Positions 27,295-36,572 of a stretch of DNA of 64,000 bases are shown in pieces. The DNA lies in assembly GCF_024612015.1 (NCBI RefSeq), contig NZ_CP102512.1, positions 10,795,971-10,859,970 of the forward strand. Reading direction: 5' to 3'. The notes under the pieces are model-generated. The model made no database searches and was not told the origin of the DNA. It was given only the letters and a program-made list of their open reading frames with translations. The stretch is from Streptomyces sp. CA-210063. Lineage in GTDB: Bacteria; Actinomycetota; Actinomycetes; Streptomycetales; Streptomycetaceae. The position numbers and the translations under genes were made by a program. The first letter of the stretch is position 1, and each line of letters opens with the position of its first letter.

Positions 27295-28231
27295 TTGGAG
27301 AATCCGGGCCCGCAGACAGGTACTGACGCAGCGGCACAGTACGAGGTCACCGTCGGCACCGGCCCACTCGCGGTGGCAGGCACAGTGAGCGTCCCCTGCG
27401 GGCAGGCTCCCGGTCCCGGCGTGGTGCTGCTCGCCGGTGGTGGGCCGTTTGACCGCGACGAGACCAGCGGGCCAGAACAAACCGCTCAAGGACCTGGCCT
27501 GGGGGCTCGCCAGCCGCGGGGCGACGGTGCTGCGCTTCGACAAGGCGACATACGCCCACGCCGAGGCGGCCGCGGCGCCGGACCTGACGATGACGCAGGA
27601 ATACGTGCCGCATGCCGTTGACGCGGTCGGCCTGCTCCGTGGCCACCGATCGGTGGACCCCGAGCGGGTCTTCGTCCTCGGCCACAGCATGGGCGGCAAG
27701 ATCGCCCCCGCCGTCGCCGCACCCACGGTGGCAGGCCTGGTGATCATGGCCGGTGACACGCAGCCGATGCACCACGCCGCTGTCCGCGTCGTCAGTTACC
27801 TCGCCACCGTGCTTCCCGACCAGGTCCCACCCGCGGTCATCGAGACCTTCCAGCGGCAGGCCTGCCTGGTCGACAGTGCGGAGCTCACGCCTTCGACCTT
27901 CGCAGCGGATCTGCCGTTCGGCTTGTCCGCGCCGTACTGGCTCGAACTGCGTGACTACGACCCGGTTGCGATCGCGGCCGGACTCAGCAAGCCGGTGCTC
28001 ATCCTCCAAGGGGGACGCGACTACCAGGTCACCGTCGCCAACGACCTGGTGCGATGGCGGACGGGCCTGGCCGGCCGCCCGGAAGCCGATATCCGTGTCA
28101 ATGACGCCGACAATCACCTGTTCTTCTCCGGCGCAGGACCATCCACCCCCGCCGAATACGGAACTCCGCAGCATGTCGACCCCGCCGTCATCGCCGATAT
28201 CGCCCATGGGCTGAGCCACGGCCAGGGGTGA
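27295..28231 (+). pseudogene. Alpha/beta hydrolase (dienelactone hydrolase-like), single frameshift
   Basis: The N-terminal part, YEVTVGTGPLAVAGTVSVP and VVLLAGGGPFDRDETSG, is in one frame. The rest, NKPLKDLAWGLASRGATVL through the nucleophile FVLGHSMGGKIAPAV (Ser), GGRDYQV (Asp) and DADNHLFF (His), is in another. One extra base near 27465-27475 explains the break. The second part alone is open from 27437 to 28231. All three catalytic residues lie in the second half. The original start is unclear; TTG 27295 is only a candidate. It follows the HxlR gene in the same direction. Confidence 0.75.
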
Positions 28232-28747
28232 GCGTTCGCGCCCCTGTGAGCCAGCGGTCGGCGGCCTCCAGGCAGGGCACGAGCACACGGCCGAACCCCG
28301 CGCGCCGGGGATGTGCCCCGCTCACCCTCGCGACAGCGCCGACAGGCCGAGTACCGCCGAACTGAACGCCCCGCCACCGCTCGGCACGAGCAGACTCGTG
28401 ACCCCTCATGCTCGCAAGGCGCTTCTTCGGCAGGCACTCAGGAGAGCGGGAGCTCCTCCTCGTCCGTGTTGACGCCCAAGGGCCACACAGCGGCCTTCCC
28501 GCACGCTCCAATGGCCGTGAGGACGATCCCGCTTACGCTCTCTGTGACCCCGGCGGGCCGGGTGTGTCAGCCGGTGGCTGGCGGAGGCTGTCAATCTCCC
28601 GCCGGGATCCCAGGATCCTGGGCCGGCCATCGCTCTCTTCGACCCACCAGCGTTGACCGGCGCCACGTGCCGTGAAGGCCCTCGGCGTGCGCGGCAGGCA
28701 CGATGTGAGCCATGCCGACCGGCTATTCATCCGAGCGAGCTCGTCAA
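28232..28747. other. 516-bp stretch without a supported gene
   Basis: Minus-strand sequence near 28590-28670 reads GAGQRWWVEESDGRPRILGS, which looks protein-like and may be a gene remnant, but it lacks a start or a clear family. The rest has no motif that I can support. Confidence 0.35.
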
Positions 28748-29215
28748 TCAACACGCCTTGATGTGGCGCACGTTCGCCCAGTTCTCACCGGTCATCTTCG
28801 TGGCAGGTGCGGCGCCTCTGAGAGCGGAACTGCCGTCCACATAGTAGAACCTCGCCCGTGTGCCCGGAGTCTGGTTGTTGTCCCACGAGCCCACGGTGGA
28901 CCACGGGATGAATGTCTTCACCCCGCAGTCCGTCATCGCGATCTGAGCCCCCTCAAGGTTGGGGCGCGAGTAGGCGCAGATGTACAGCCACCAAGCTCCG
29001 CCGGTGCAGAGGTCGGCGGTGGCCGTGAACGAGCGGGGGCGTGCCTCGCCCGGCACGGGGATCGAGATCGTGGCAGCTCCGTGCAGGTCGATCTGGTTCG
29101 CGGAAACCTGGGTTCCGCCCACCTTGGCCAGGTAGGAGTCAACTTCCTGCTGCAGGGCGCGGGCCTGTGCGGCGCTCAGTCCGGCAGCGCGGGCCTGGGA
29201 AGTGAAGTTGGCCTC
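28748..29215 (-). pseudogene. Secreted protein of unknown function, 5' end lost at an IS junction
   Basis: An open minus-strand frame ends at 28748. It reads FTSQARAAGLSAAQARALQ, then VDSYLAKVGGTQVSANQIDL, and later ADLCTGGAWWLYICAYSR and RARFYYVDGSSALRGA, ending VRHIKAC. Two Cys pairs and the pattern resemble Streptomyces secreted proteins whose C-terminal domain follows a signal peptide. The signal peptide is absent because the sequence changes at ~29215 to IS-type DNA. An internal ATG at 29122 would give only 124 residues. Confidence 0.55.
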
Positions 29216-29355
29216 CCCGTTTCAGTTGGTTCGGCCGAGCTGGGCTGACTGTGGATGGGCCGTGGCTGTCGGCGGGCGGGTATGCCTGGGACCCGGCGCT
29301 CGGGTCGGGTGCTCCGGTTTCCTCGGGTTGTGGGTGGGCAGAGGCAGCGCCGATG

Positions 29356-29857
29356 TCAGGTTGCTGGTCTCGGCAGGGCCGCGAGGCAGGCGAAAGCGTT
29401 CGCCAGCTCATGTCTCCATGGCCAGGTGGCGGCGATCCGCAGGTGGAGGCGGCGGCCGCCGCGGGTGATGCGGGCGGCGGCGTGCAGCAGTCGGTAGCGG
29501 AGCTTCTTCGGCTCGGCGGTGGCCAGTTCGCCGTCCAGCAGCAGGGTGCGGGTCCAGGCGAGCAGGTCGATTGCGGTCAGGGACAGCTCCAGCCAGGCAG
29601 CGTTGACCTGGAAGAGGCGGGAGGGGAAGCGGTCGAAGCCGGTGGCTTTGCCGCAGCGGATGCGGTCCTCGACGCGGGCGTGCGCGCGGTGGCGGACCTC
29701 GAGGCGCTGGATGGATCCGCGGCCGCCCGCGAGGGGAGTGTCGGTGAGGAAGACTTGGTGGCGCATGCCCTCGTCGAGGTCGAACAGGGAGAGCTGGGCG
29801 CCGGGATGCGGGCGCTCACGTCGCACGATGATGCGGGTGCCGTCGGGATATCCGGCC
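29356..29857 (-). pseudogene. IS1380-family transposase, C-terminal remnant
   Basis: Minus-strand reading gives GTRIIVRRERPHPGAQLSL, RHRAHARVEDRIRCGK, GFDRFPSRLFQVNAAWLEL and AEPKKLRYRLLHAAARI, the C-terminal half of IS1380 transposases. It joins an IS3 fragment at 29858 in mid-sequence. The N-terminal half of an IS1380 transposase lies at 30292-30888 on the same strand, so the IS3 fragment may separate two parts of one element. Confidence 0.8.
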
Positions 29858-30172
29858 TTCAGGCGTCCATGGGCTCGGTCGGCGACTCCTTCGACAATGC
29901 CCTGGCGGAGAACCTGTGGATGCTGATCAAGACCGAGTGCATCCGCGGCCGCGTCTTCGTGACCAGGGCCGAGGCGAATCTCGCGCTCTTCGAGTACATC
30001 GACGGCTTCTACAACCCCCGCCGCATCCAGAAGCGGCTCGGCTACCGCAGTCCCATCGAGTTCGAAGAGAAGCACTACGCCGACCAGGCAGCGGCCGAAC
30101 CAGTGAACCTGAAACCACGTCAACCCGCCCTGACCTTCTAGTCAGCCACTCCCGCACAGCGGGGGAACCTCA
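29858..30172 (+). mobile_element. 3' fragment of an IS3-family element (second copy)
   Basis: From TTCAGGCGTCCATGGG onward the sequence encodes the OrfB C terminus SMGSVGDSFDNALAENLWM, ending KPRQPALTF. It then runs to the terminal GGGGGAACCTCA at 30172. It is almost identical to the right part of the intact IS3 element at 33781-35106, in opposite orientation (one visible change, Ile for Thr). The 5' two thirds is missing. Confidence 0.85.
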
Positions 30173-30291
30173 AGGTGGCATGAGAAGTGCTCGGCCGTCT
30201 GACGCTGTCGACCGTCCATTGCGGACTGACGAGAACCCGTGGTCAGCGCATCATCAACTGAGCACGTTCACCTGTACGGGGTTGAGCACGT

Positions 30292-30888
30292 TCAGTCGTA
30301 CGCCGACAACAGCAGCGGATGGAAGCCGAAGCCGTGTTTGTAGGTGGCGGCTGCCCGTTCCTTCTCGGAGTGGCAGGTGACGAGGGTGGCGTCGAGGTCC
30401 AGGACCAGGCCAGGCAGGTCGCGTCCGCCCGCGCGGGAGCTCGGTAGCCCGCGCCGGGTCTCGGCGGCCTGCAGCCAGGCGGTCTCCCGGGCGGCGGCGC
30501 GGGCCGTGCGCAGTGCCGCGAGTGTGGTGGTGTCGATGTCGGCCAGGACGCGCCACGCGGTGGGGGTGGAGGCGACCGGACCGAATACCTCGCGTTGGTC
30601 GCGCAGGAGGGCCAGGTCGGCTATGGCCTCGCCGCAGTCGGCGAGCATCACCGCCAGGTCGACCGCGACCCGGCCGGGATCGTGGCCGGTGCCGCGCGGC
30701 CGCAACCAGTGCAGCGCGTTGGCGAAGGAGCCGGTCAGGCCCGTGGCGTCGGCGAGATCGGCCAGCAGGCGGGATCCGGCGTGGCTGACCACTCCGCGAC
30801 CGTCGGCCGAGACGACGAGCTTGGGACGCGACCCGGTAGTGAGCACGCAGAAAGTGCCTTCCTGCTGTGGTGACAGAAGCCCTAGCAA
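30292..30888 (-). pseudogene. IS1380-family transposase, N-terminal part
   Basis: 198 residues beginning near SRPKLVVSADGRGVVSHAG, with ANALHWLRPRGTGHDPGRV and the first catalytic Asp in VLDLDATLVTCHSEK. It continues to YKHGFGFHPLL and then turns into unrelated sequence. The IS1380 left-end region continues to ~30960 (CAAGTGAAAC). Confidence 0.8.
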
Positions 30889-30967
30889 GCCTCATCATCC
30901 GCAGCTCAGAAGGCACTTTCGTGTTTCCGCTCAAGATCCGGACACGGTAGCAAGTGAAACACGCTGG

Positions 30968-31486
30968 TTAGGTTCGGCGGGCCTCGGCATCCCGCCTGGC
31001 GGCTGTGCTCCTGTCCTCGCGTTCCTGTGCGAAGGCCGCGCTGAGTTCACCTATCACTTCGTTCATGGTGAAGGGCTCGCCGCACCCTTCACACACGGTG
31101 CCGCTCAGGCCCACCTCGCGACCGCATGTCTTGTGGATGTGATGGACGGCAATCTCTTCCCCGGGCTCCTTGCACCATGTCTCGCCCCATGCCCGCAGGG
31201 CGAGCAGCACCGAGGCGAAGGCTTCGCCCTTGGCGGTGAGGTGGTACTCGTAGCGGCGGGGTTTCACGCTGTAGGCACGGCGTTCGATCATGCCGTCGGC
31301 CTCCAGCCGCTTGAGGCGATTGGTCAGCATCTGCGGCGACGTCAAGGTCTGGATCTGCAGAGTGTCGAAGCGGCGGTTGCCCATTGTCAGCTCCCGCATG
31401 ATCACCAGCGTCCAGCGGTCCCCGATCACCGCGCTCGAACGCGCGATGGGGCACTCCGTGCTCGTGATCTCCGACCAGCCGCTCAT
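30968..31486 (-). CDS. HxlR-family transcriptional regulator with C-terminal zinc-ribbon-like tail
   Basis: 172 residues from ATG 31486, chosen because GAGGAGG lies upstream; a start at 31525 is also open. The HxlR core is ECPIARSSAVIGDRWTLVIM, RRFDTLQIQTLTSPQMLTNR and YEYHLTAKGEAFASVLLAL. The C-terminal ~60 residues add CGREVGLSGTVCEGCGEPF, a Cys4-like motif found in longer HxlR proteins. It is divergent from the isochorismatase gene; a 22-bp direct repeat lies between them. Confidence 0.92.
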   Translation of the reverse strand: MSGWSEITSTECPIARSSAVIGDRWTLVIMRELTMGNRRFDTLQIQTLTSPQMLTNRLKRLEADGMIERRAYSVKPRRYEYHLTAKGEAFASVLLALRAWGETWCKEPGEEIAVHHIHKTCGREVGLSGTVCEGCGEPFTMNEVIGELSAAFAQEREDRSTAARRDAEARRT

Positions 31487-31544
31487 ACCAACGTCCTCCT
31501 CGTGCACTCGTTCCGTCCCCATCATCGCAGAGATCGAACGAGAT

Positions 31545-31588
31545 GCTATGAAAAAATGAGTTGGTAGCTATGATTTCTTGAGTTACGG
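31545..31588. promoter_or_regulatory. Direct-repeat operator between HxlR and isochorismatase genes
   Basis: GCTATGA-N5-TGAGTT occurs at 31545 and, 22 bp later, at 31567 (two DNA turns). The stretch is AT-rich compared with its surroundings. It is a likely HxlR binding site controlling the isochorismatase-family gene at 31658. Confidence 0.6.
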
Positions 31589-31657
31589 TGTGAACGGGCC
31601 GAGCGAGCGGCCGTCGCACAAGACGCGGACTCCTTGGCGCTACTGGAGGCACCACTC

Positions 31658-32338
31658 ATGACCGATACGCACTACGAGCCGGCCCACACGGGCCTGCTTC
31701 TGATGGACCCCTACAACGACTTCCTCTCCGAAGGGGGGAAGCTGTGGCCTCTGGTCGAAGAGGTCGCCACGGAGGTCGGCCTGCTCGACAACCTGCGCGC
31801 GGTGACGGCCGCCGCGCGTGCGGCCGGCATCCAGGTCTTCGTCGTCCCGCACCGTCGCTGGCGCGAGGGCAACTACGCGAACTGGAACTTCCTCACCGCG
31901 GACCAGGCCGGCGGCAACCAGAACCGGGTGTTCGAAGACGGAGCCTGGGGCGGTGACTGGCACCCGGACTTCGTTCCCCAGGAGAACGATGTCGTCGTCC
32001 ACGAGCACTGGGGACAGAGCGGGTTCGCCAACACCGATCTCGACTTCCAGCTCAAGAAGCACGGCATCACCCACGTGGTGACCGTCGGCATGCTGGCCAA
32101 CACCTGCATCGAGTCGACCAGCCGCTACGCCATGGAGCTGGGCTACCACGTGACCCTGGTACGCGGAGCGACCGCCGCGTGGACCCGGGAGATGCTGCAC
32201 GCGGCCCACGAGTTGAACGGCCCGTCCTACGCCCACGCCATCGTGAGTGCCGACGAGATCGTCACTGCGTTCAAGGGCCACAGGTCTGACGCTCATCGCA
32301 GAACCGCTCATCGGGGCAACCCGATAGCCAGCACGTAG
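31658..32338 (+). CDS. Isochorismatase-family cysteine hydrolase
   Basis: 226 residues; GGAGG lies 8 bp before ATG 31658. The catalytic Asp is in LLLMDPYNDF and the Cys in GMLANTCIESTSR. VHEHWGQSGFANTDL is the characteristic strand-loop; the usual catalytic Lys is not obvious to me. The family includes isochorismatases, nicotinamidases and N-carbamoyl amidases. The last ~20 residues (after AFKGHRSD) merge into DNA homologous to an IS1380 end, so the C terminus has probably been altered. The adjacent HxlR regulator is the likely controller. Confidence 0.88.
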   Translation: MTDTHYEPAHTGLLLMDPYNDFLSEGGKLWPLVEEVATEVGLLDNLRAVTAAARAAGIQVFVVPHRRWREGNYANWNFLTADQAGGNQNRVFEDGAWGGDWHPDFVPQENDVVVHEHWGQSGFANTDLDFQLKKHGITHVVTVGMLANTCIESTSRYAMELGYHVTLVRGATAAWTREMLHAAHELNGPSYAHAIVSADEIVTAFKGHRSDAHRRTAHRGNPIAST

Positions 32339-32455
32339 AAGGTGCCCTCCGGCTGGACCGACAGAACCCCTCAGCAAGGTTCATCGTCCCAGGCCAGGGA
32401 GGCACTTTCGTATTTCCGCCCCAGAGTCAGCCATCCCCAAGTGAAACGGGGAGGT
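32315..32455. mobile_element. IS1380-type terminal remnant
   Basis: The sequence with GCACTTTCGTATTTCCGC and CAAGTGAAAC parallels the stretch at 30840-30965, the left end of the IS1380 remnant. Only the tip remains. It overlaps the end of the isochorismatase gene. The rest of the gap to 32617 shows nothing recognisable. Confidence 0.55.
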
Positions 32456-32617
32456 TAGCGATCACAGGGCTCGGAAATGTCGATGAGAACCAGCAACGCT
32501 CTCGGCGCGCACGGCGGCTGGAAGTAGGCTGCCCCGGGCTCGGCCTAGTCATAGGGACAGGCCCGCCTGGGAGGAGTAATCGTCAAGACCTGTGGATCAG
32601 TGAAGCGCGCATGCTGC

Positions 32618-33679
32618 TCAGGCCAGGAGGTCCATGAGCGCGTTGCCCTTGTCTGTGAGGTACAGACGGACTTGTTGTCCCTGGCGTTGTCTCACCAGAA
32701 GCCCGGCGTGGGTTAGTTGGTCGCAGTGGTACGACGCCGTACTGACCGAGATACCCACGTGCCGCGCGGTGTCGGAGAGCGAGGGGCGTCGGTGGGCATG
32801 GCGCAGGATGCCCGCGCGAGCGCGTCCGAGGAGGACGGCGAGCCGATCGGTATCCGTCAGTGCGGCTGGCGTCGAGGAGGAGATGAGTTGTGCCAGCCCT
32901 GGCAGCGGGTAGCCGAGCCACAGGACGTCGTCGCGTTCGGCACTGTAGGTGCCCGTGGCGTAATCGGACGCGAGGGGCACCAGGACGATGCGCCGCTGTC
33001 CGAGTGTGGTGAGGTGGCTGGGACACGGATAGGGAAGGTGGAAAGCGCCGTCGGCGTAACTGACATGACCGCCCAGGGAGGCGAAGAGCGCTTCCAGGTT
33101 GTTGGTCACCGTAGCCAGGCCGACACGTTCCTGTTCTCGTCGCAGGTAAGGTGCAGCCTCCTGCCACAGGGGGGTGAGGGCGTCCCAGACCGCGCGCAGC
33201 ATGTCGCGGTAGGCCGACAGGAAGGCGCGCGGCTGGGCAGCGGCGGCACGCCAGTGCGGCGGTGGGGTGCTGTCGTGCTGGAGGTGCAGTTCCTCCATGA
33301 AGTCTTCCGCATCCAGCGCATCCAGTTCGTCCAGCACGGCTGAGGAACCGCTAGTGTCGAGGTCGCGCGTCAGCGACAGGGAGTCGGGCGCCCAGACTCC
33401 GGGGGCGAACACCGTGTGCAGCACTTCGGCGCCCGATGGCGGCATGGCGTTGCGTACCAGGTCGCGCAGGGGCGCAGGTACGCCGTGTCGGTGCCGGCGA
33501 CCGAGGACATTGAACACCAGCGAGAACAGTGTCGCTCCGGGTTGGCGACTGACCGTGAGCGGTATGCGGTCCAGCTGCCCGACCCGCACTGAATACCCGT
33601 CCAAGGCTTTCCCCCTCGTCTGGCGATCGGTCAGTTCGTCGCCGCGCTGACGGTATGCGGCTGGTGCCACGTCTCTCAA
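32618..33679 (-). CDS. ArsR/DUF5937-type winged-helix regulator
   Basis: 353 residues. The C-terminal ~90 residues are a winged helix: RAGILRHAHRRPSLSDTARH, VGISVSTASYHCDQLTHAGL, LVRQRQGQQVRLYLTDKGN. The N-terminal ~250 residues match the actinobacterial architecture in which a DUF5937-like region precedes an ArsR HTH. The start is uncertain: the first ~25 residues of the open frame are poorly protein-like, and a start near 33600 is possible. The IS3 element lies ~100 bp upstream, so the native promoter may be lost. Target unknown. Confidence 0.78.
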   Translation of the reverse strand: MRDVAPAAYRQRGDELTDRQTRGKALDGYSVRVGQLDRIPLTVSRQPGATLFSLVFNVLGRRHRHGVPAPLRDLVRNAMPPSGAEVLHTVFAPGVWAPDSLSLTRDLDTSGSSAVLDELDALDAEDFMEELHLQHDSTPPPHWRAAAAQPRAFLSAYRDMLRAVWDALTPLWQEAAPYLRREQERVGLATVTNNLEALFASLGGHVSYADGAFHLPYPCPSHLTTLGQRRIVLVPLASDYATGTYSAERDDVLWLGYPLPGLAQLISSSTPAALTDTDRLAVLLGRARAGILRHAHRRPSLSDTARHVGISVSTASYHCDQLTHAGLLVRQRQGQQVRLYLTDKGNALMDLLA

Positions 33680-33811
33680 CAGCTCCGCCGTACCGCCGAT
33701 TCCACGGCGCCCAGGCGTCGGGCGGCAGCAGCCGAGGCCCGCCTCGGCGTAAGCATGGACATCGATGTCGGCCTGAGTATTGAGGTTCCCCCGCTGTGCG
33801 GGAGTGGCTGA

Positions 33812-34732
33812 CTAGAAGGTCAGGGCGGGTTGACGTGGTTTCAGGTTCACTGGTTCGGCCGCTGCCTGGTCGGCGTAGTGCTTCTCTTCGAACTCGATGG
33901 GACTGCGGTAGCCGAGCCGCTTCTGGATGCGGCGGGGGTTGTAGAAGCCGTCGATGTACTCGAAGAGCGCGAGATTCGCCTCGGCCCTGGTCACGAAGAC
34001 GCGGCCGCGGATGCACTCGGTCTTGGTCAGCATCCACAGGTTCTCCGCCAGGGCATTGTCGAAGGAGTCGCCGACCGAGCCCATGGACGCCTGAACTCCT
34101 GCTCTGACCAGGCGTGTTGTGAGCTTGATAGACGTGTATTGCGTGCCGTGATCGGCATGGTGGACGAGTTCGCCAGGGGCGGCCTCGCGGCTGGCCAGCG
34201 CGTACTCGAGGGAGGTGAGGACCAGGTCGGCGTCCGCGCGGGCGGAGGTCTCCCAGGCCACGACTCTGCGGGAGAAGGCGTCGCGGATCGCCGAGAGCCA
34301 CAGTGGCCCCTCCAGGGTGGGGATCATGGTCAGGTCGGTGACCCACAGCCTGTTCGGCGCGTGTGCCGTGAAGTCGCGTTGCACCAGGTCAGGGGCGAGG
34401 TCGGCGTCCGGGTCGCGGCGGGTGAAGCCCTTGCTCCTGCGGGGGCTGATCCCGGCCAGGCCGGACTGGCGCATGAGCCGTTCGACCCGCTTGCGGCCGA
34501 CGTGGACACCCTCGCGCTTCAGGACGGCATGGATCCTGGGCGATCCGTAGATCCCGCCGGAGTCCTGGTGGATCTGCCGGATCTGCCCGGTCAGCTCGGT
34601 GTCCTGGCGGATCCGTTCGCAGGGGTCCCTCTCGGCCTGGCGCCAGCGGTAGTAGGTGGAGGAGGGGATGTGCAGTTCCCGCAGTACGGGCTCGACCCCC
34701 AGGTGCGGGTGCTCGTCGAGGAGTGCTCTCAC
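33812..34732 (-). CDS. IS3-family transposase OrfB
   Basis: 306 residues from a GTG at 34732. The rve core has the first Asp in LWVTDLTMIP, the second in VHHADHGTQYTS, and the Glu in FDNALAENLWM, giving the DD(35)E triad. The N-terminal HTH_21-like segment contains IRQIHQDSGGIYGSPRIHAV. The reading frame continues upstream, so the active form is probably an OrfAB fusion made by -1 frameshifting on the T6 run near 34765. Confidence 0.93.
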   Translation of the reverse strand: MRALLDEHPHLGVEPVLRELHIPSSTYYRWRQAERDPCERIRQDTELTGQIRQIHQDSGGIYGSPRIHAVLKREGVHVGRKRVERLMRQSGLAGISPRRSKGFTRRDPDADLAPDLVQRDFTAHAPNRLWVTDLTMIPTLEGPLWLSAIRDAFSRRVVAWETSARADADLVLTSLEYALASREAAPGELVHHADHGTQYTSIKLTTRLVRAGVQASMGSVGDSFDNALAENLWMLTKTECIRGRVFVTRAEANLALFEYIDGFYNPRRIQKRLGYRSPIEFEEKHYADQAAAEPVNLKPRQPALTF

Positions 34733-35037
34733 CTGGGCCGGGTCGGGTCGAGCTGCGCGGCGAAAAAAGCCGAGGCCGTCCGCAGGACCTCGTTCGCCCG
34801 GCGCAGGTCCCGCACCTCGCGCCGCAGCTGGGCGAGCTCGTTCTTCTCTTCGGTGGTGAGCAGGTCGTTCCGTTCGCCGGCGTCGGCCTCGGCCTGCCGG
34901 ATCCAGTTCCGCAGGGCTTCGTGATGCACGCCGAGTTCCTCGGCCATGCGGCGGATCACCGGCTTCGGCTCGGCTGTCCGGTACATCCGCACCGCACGCT
35001 CACGCAACTCCAGCGGGTACTTCCTCGGGGCAGGCAT
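34729..35037 (-). CDS. IS3-family transposase OrfA
   Basis: 102 residues from ATG 35037. PRKYPLELRERAVRMYR and VIRRMAEELGVHHEALRNW form the HTH, and EEKNELAQLRREVRDLRRAN the leucine zipper. Its end overlaps orfB by four bases. The six-T stretch in the SAFFAA codons just upstream is a typical IS3 slippery site. Confidence 0.93.
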   Translation of the reverse strand: MPAPRKYPLELRERAVRMYRTAEPKPVIRRMAEELGVHHEALRNWIRQAEADAGERNDLLTTEEKNELAQLRREVRDLRRANEVLRTASAFFAAQLDPTRPR

Positions 35038-35302
35038 CGTCTGGGCTCCTCTCATGAGACCCATCTGACCTGCTGTCACCTTTCCCCGCATCTCGGGGGA
35101 ACCTCAGTATCGGCGATGCGTGAGAAGCCTGTCTGTCAATGCCTTTCGAACAGGATCGAAAAGCTTCTCTGCCAGGAGAGCATGAGTGAGCATCAGAGCG
35201 CAGGGAGTGGCACTGCCCACCGAGCGGTGATGTCTGACGCGGCTATCCGCCACGGAAGGCGTGGGCCGCGTCGATATGAAACCGAATGATCCTGGAGGGT
35301 TT

Positions 35303-35638
35303 ATGCGTGCTCGGCAGCGTTTCTTCGCGGGTGTCTTCACCACGGCGGCGGCCGTGGCAACGCTGACTGTGGGTTCGGGCGTTGCCCTTGCCGACAGCAG
35401 CGGCGAGAGTCGGCTTGCCTCGGTTGATTTCGGAGCGCTCGCACAGCCGTCGCAGGCATCGAGCACTGACGCATCGACGGCAGGGCAGTACACCATCCTC
35501 TGCAGCGGCGGCGGCTGCGCGGATGCAGTTGCGGGCGGGCAGCTCGCGCAGCCGTCGGAAGCATCGAACACTGCCGGGGCCTACGAGGCCCACAACCCGA
35601 ACAACCAGTACGGGACATTCAACGCTGGCAGGTGGTAG
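35303..35638 (+). CDS. Small secreted protein with a repeated AQPS-AS motif
   Basis: 111 residues. GGAGG is positioned 4 bp before ATG 35303. The signal peptide is RARQRFF, hydrophobic AGVFTTAAAVATLTVGSGVA, then LADS. The mature part contains ALAQPSQASSTDAS and QLAQPSEASNTAGA, two copies of one motif flanking CSGGGCADA. No enzymatic domain is seen. It is the first of three short secreted-protein genes in the same orientation (35303, 35789, 36573). The function is unknown; a surface or spore-coat-associated peptide is one guess. Confidence 0.7.
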   Translation: MRARQRFFAGVFTTAAAVATLTVGSGVALADSSGESRLASVDFGALAQPSQASSTDASTAGQYTILCSGGGCADAVAGGQLAQPSEASNTAGAYEAHNPNNQYGTFNAGRW

Positions 35639-35788
35639 TTGCGGCGCCGTAGCCGCAACACAAGTCCATGAGCGCACCGTCGCCCGGGCCGTGTTGTCCC
35701 ATCGGCCAGTTCGCTTGATCGGTTACGGCCTCCTGCCAGACCGACACGGCTCATTTCATCCAATACCAAAACGGGGAGCACAACGACT

Positions 35789-36016
35789 ATGCGTGCCAAG
35801 ACTGTCGCAGCAGTGATAGGCGGAGCGTTCGCTCTTGTCGCCCTGACCGCCGGTGCGGCCCAAGCGGGCCATCACCAGACGCACAGCGTCCCGGGGGCCG
35901 AGGAGACGGTGGCCGGAGGCCCCTACAAGCCGACCGAGGAGACGGTGGCCGAAGCCGTGTTCCAGGCGCCGTACCGCACCGGCGATGCGCTGAACAACCC
36001 AAGCCCGCTGGGCTGA
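35789..36016 (+). CDS. Very small secreted peptide
   Basis: 75 residues. The signal peptide is MRAKTVAAVIGGAFALVAL and TAGAAQAGHH. The mature part is only ~48 residues with an internal repeat (GAEETVAGGPYKPT, then EETVAEAVFQAPY), ending NNPSPLG. It has no cysteine. It lies 150 bp after the previous secreted protein gene with no clear promoter between. Not recognised. Confidence 0.65.
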   Translation: MRAKTVAAVIGGAFALVALTAGAAQAGHHQTHSVPGAEETVAGGPYKPTEETVAEAVFQAPYRTGDALNNPSPLG

Positions 36017-36572
36017 CCGTCCGGCGCGGCGGTCCATGTTCCGGGCAGCCCCACCGACGTGGCGCTGTTGAAGAACACCGAACTCCAGGCGGATCGTGAT
36101 CGGGCGCCGGGGGTCACCGGCGCCCGTGTGGACGGTGCGGCGGTGCGCGGCGAGGCCGGCGGCCCCGCCCTGGATCGGCAGGTGGCAGCCCTGACAGCCG
36201 CGCCACCACTCGTCACCGGCCGGGAGATCGCCTGGAGTGAACGGGTAGGTGGGAAGAGGCGCTCACCGGTTGTCGCTTCCAGCGAGGGCCTTCTGGCGGT
36301 CGGCGAGAGCGGGACCTCGGCAGCCGAGGTCCGGCACCGACAGGATCACGCTGAGGATCGAGGCTAGGCCGTCACGCTCGATGTGGTTCAGCCGCACAGT
36401 CGCCTCCGAGGCGCTGCCCGGCCCGCTCGCCAGGCCAGGCTGGTCCGGCACGCTCACCCTGCCCCTTTTGAGGATGACCATCGCTTCGGAGGCTGGGGGG
36501 AGGGTGCGAGTGCCTTTCGAGCAGCATCGAAAGAGCAAAACCCGATAGATGACCAACGAGGGGGAGATTTTC
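36017..36572. other. 556-bp stretch without a supported gene
   Basis: A plus-strand open frame at 36059-36367 and a minus-strand frame ending at 36263 (ASEATVRLNHIERDGLASIL is protein-like) are both possible remnants. I cannot choose between them from sequence alone. The last ~12 bases hold the ribosome site of the next gene. Confidence 0.3.

Larger units (their letters stand above)
33781..35106 (-). mobile_element. Intact IS3-family insertion sequence with 4-bp target duplication
   Basis: 1326 bp bounded by inverted repeats TGAGGTTCCCCCG (33781) and CGGGGGAACCTCA (ending 35106). The host DNA on both sides reads GTAT (33777-33780 and 35107-35110), a 4-bp duplication. It carries orfA and orfB on the minus strand. 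A second, 5'-truncated copy lies at 29858-30172. Confidence 0.92.

Noticed and set aside
20555..33679. A secondary-metabolite gene cluster
   Set aside because: The decarboxylase, SnoaL, SDR and hydrolase genes are scattered, each with its own regulator, and no PKS, NRPS, terpene or RiPP core genes are present.
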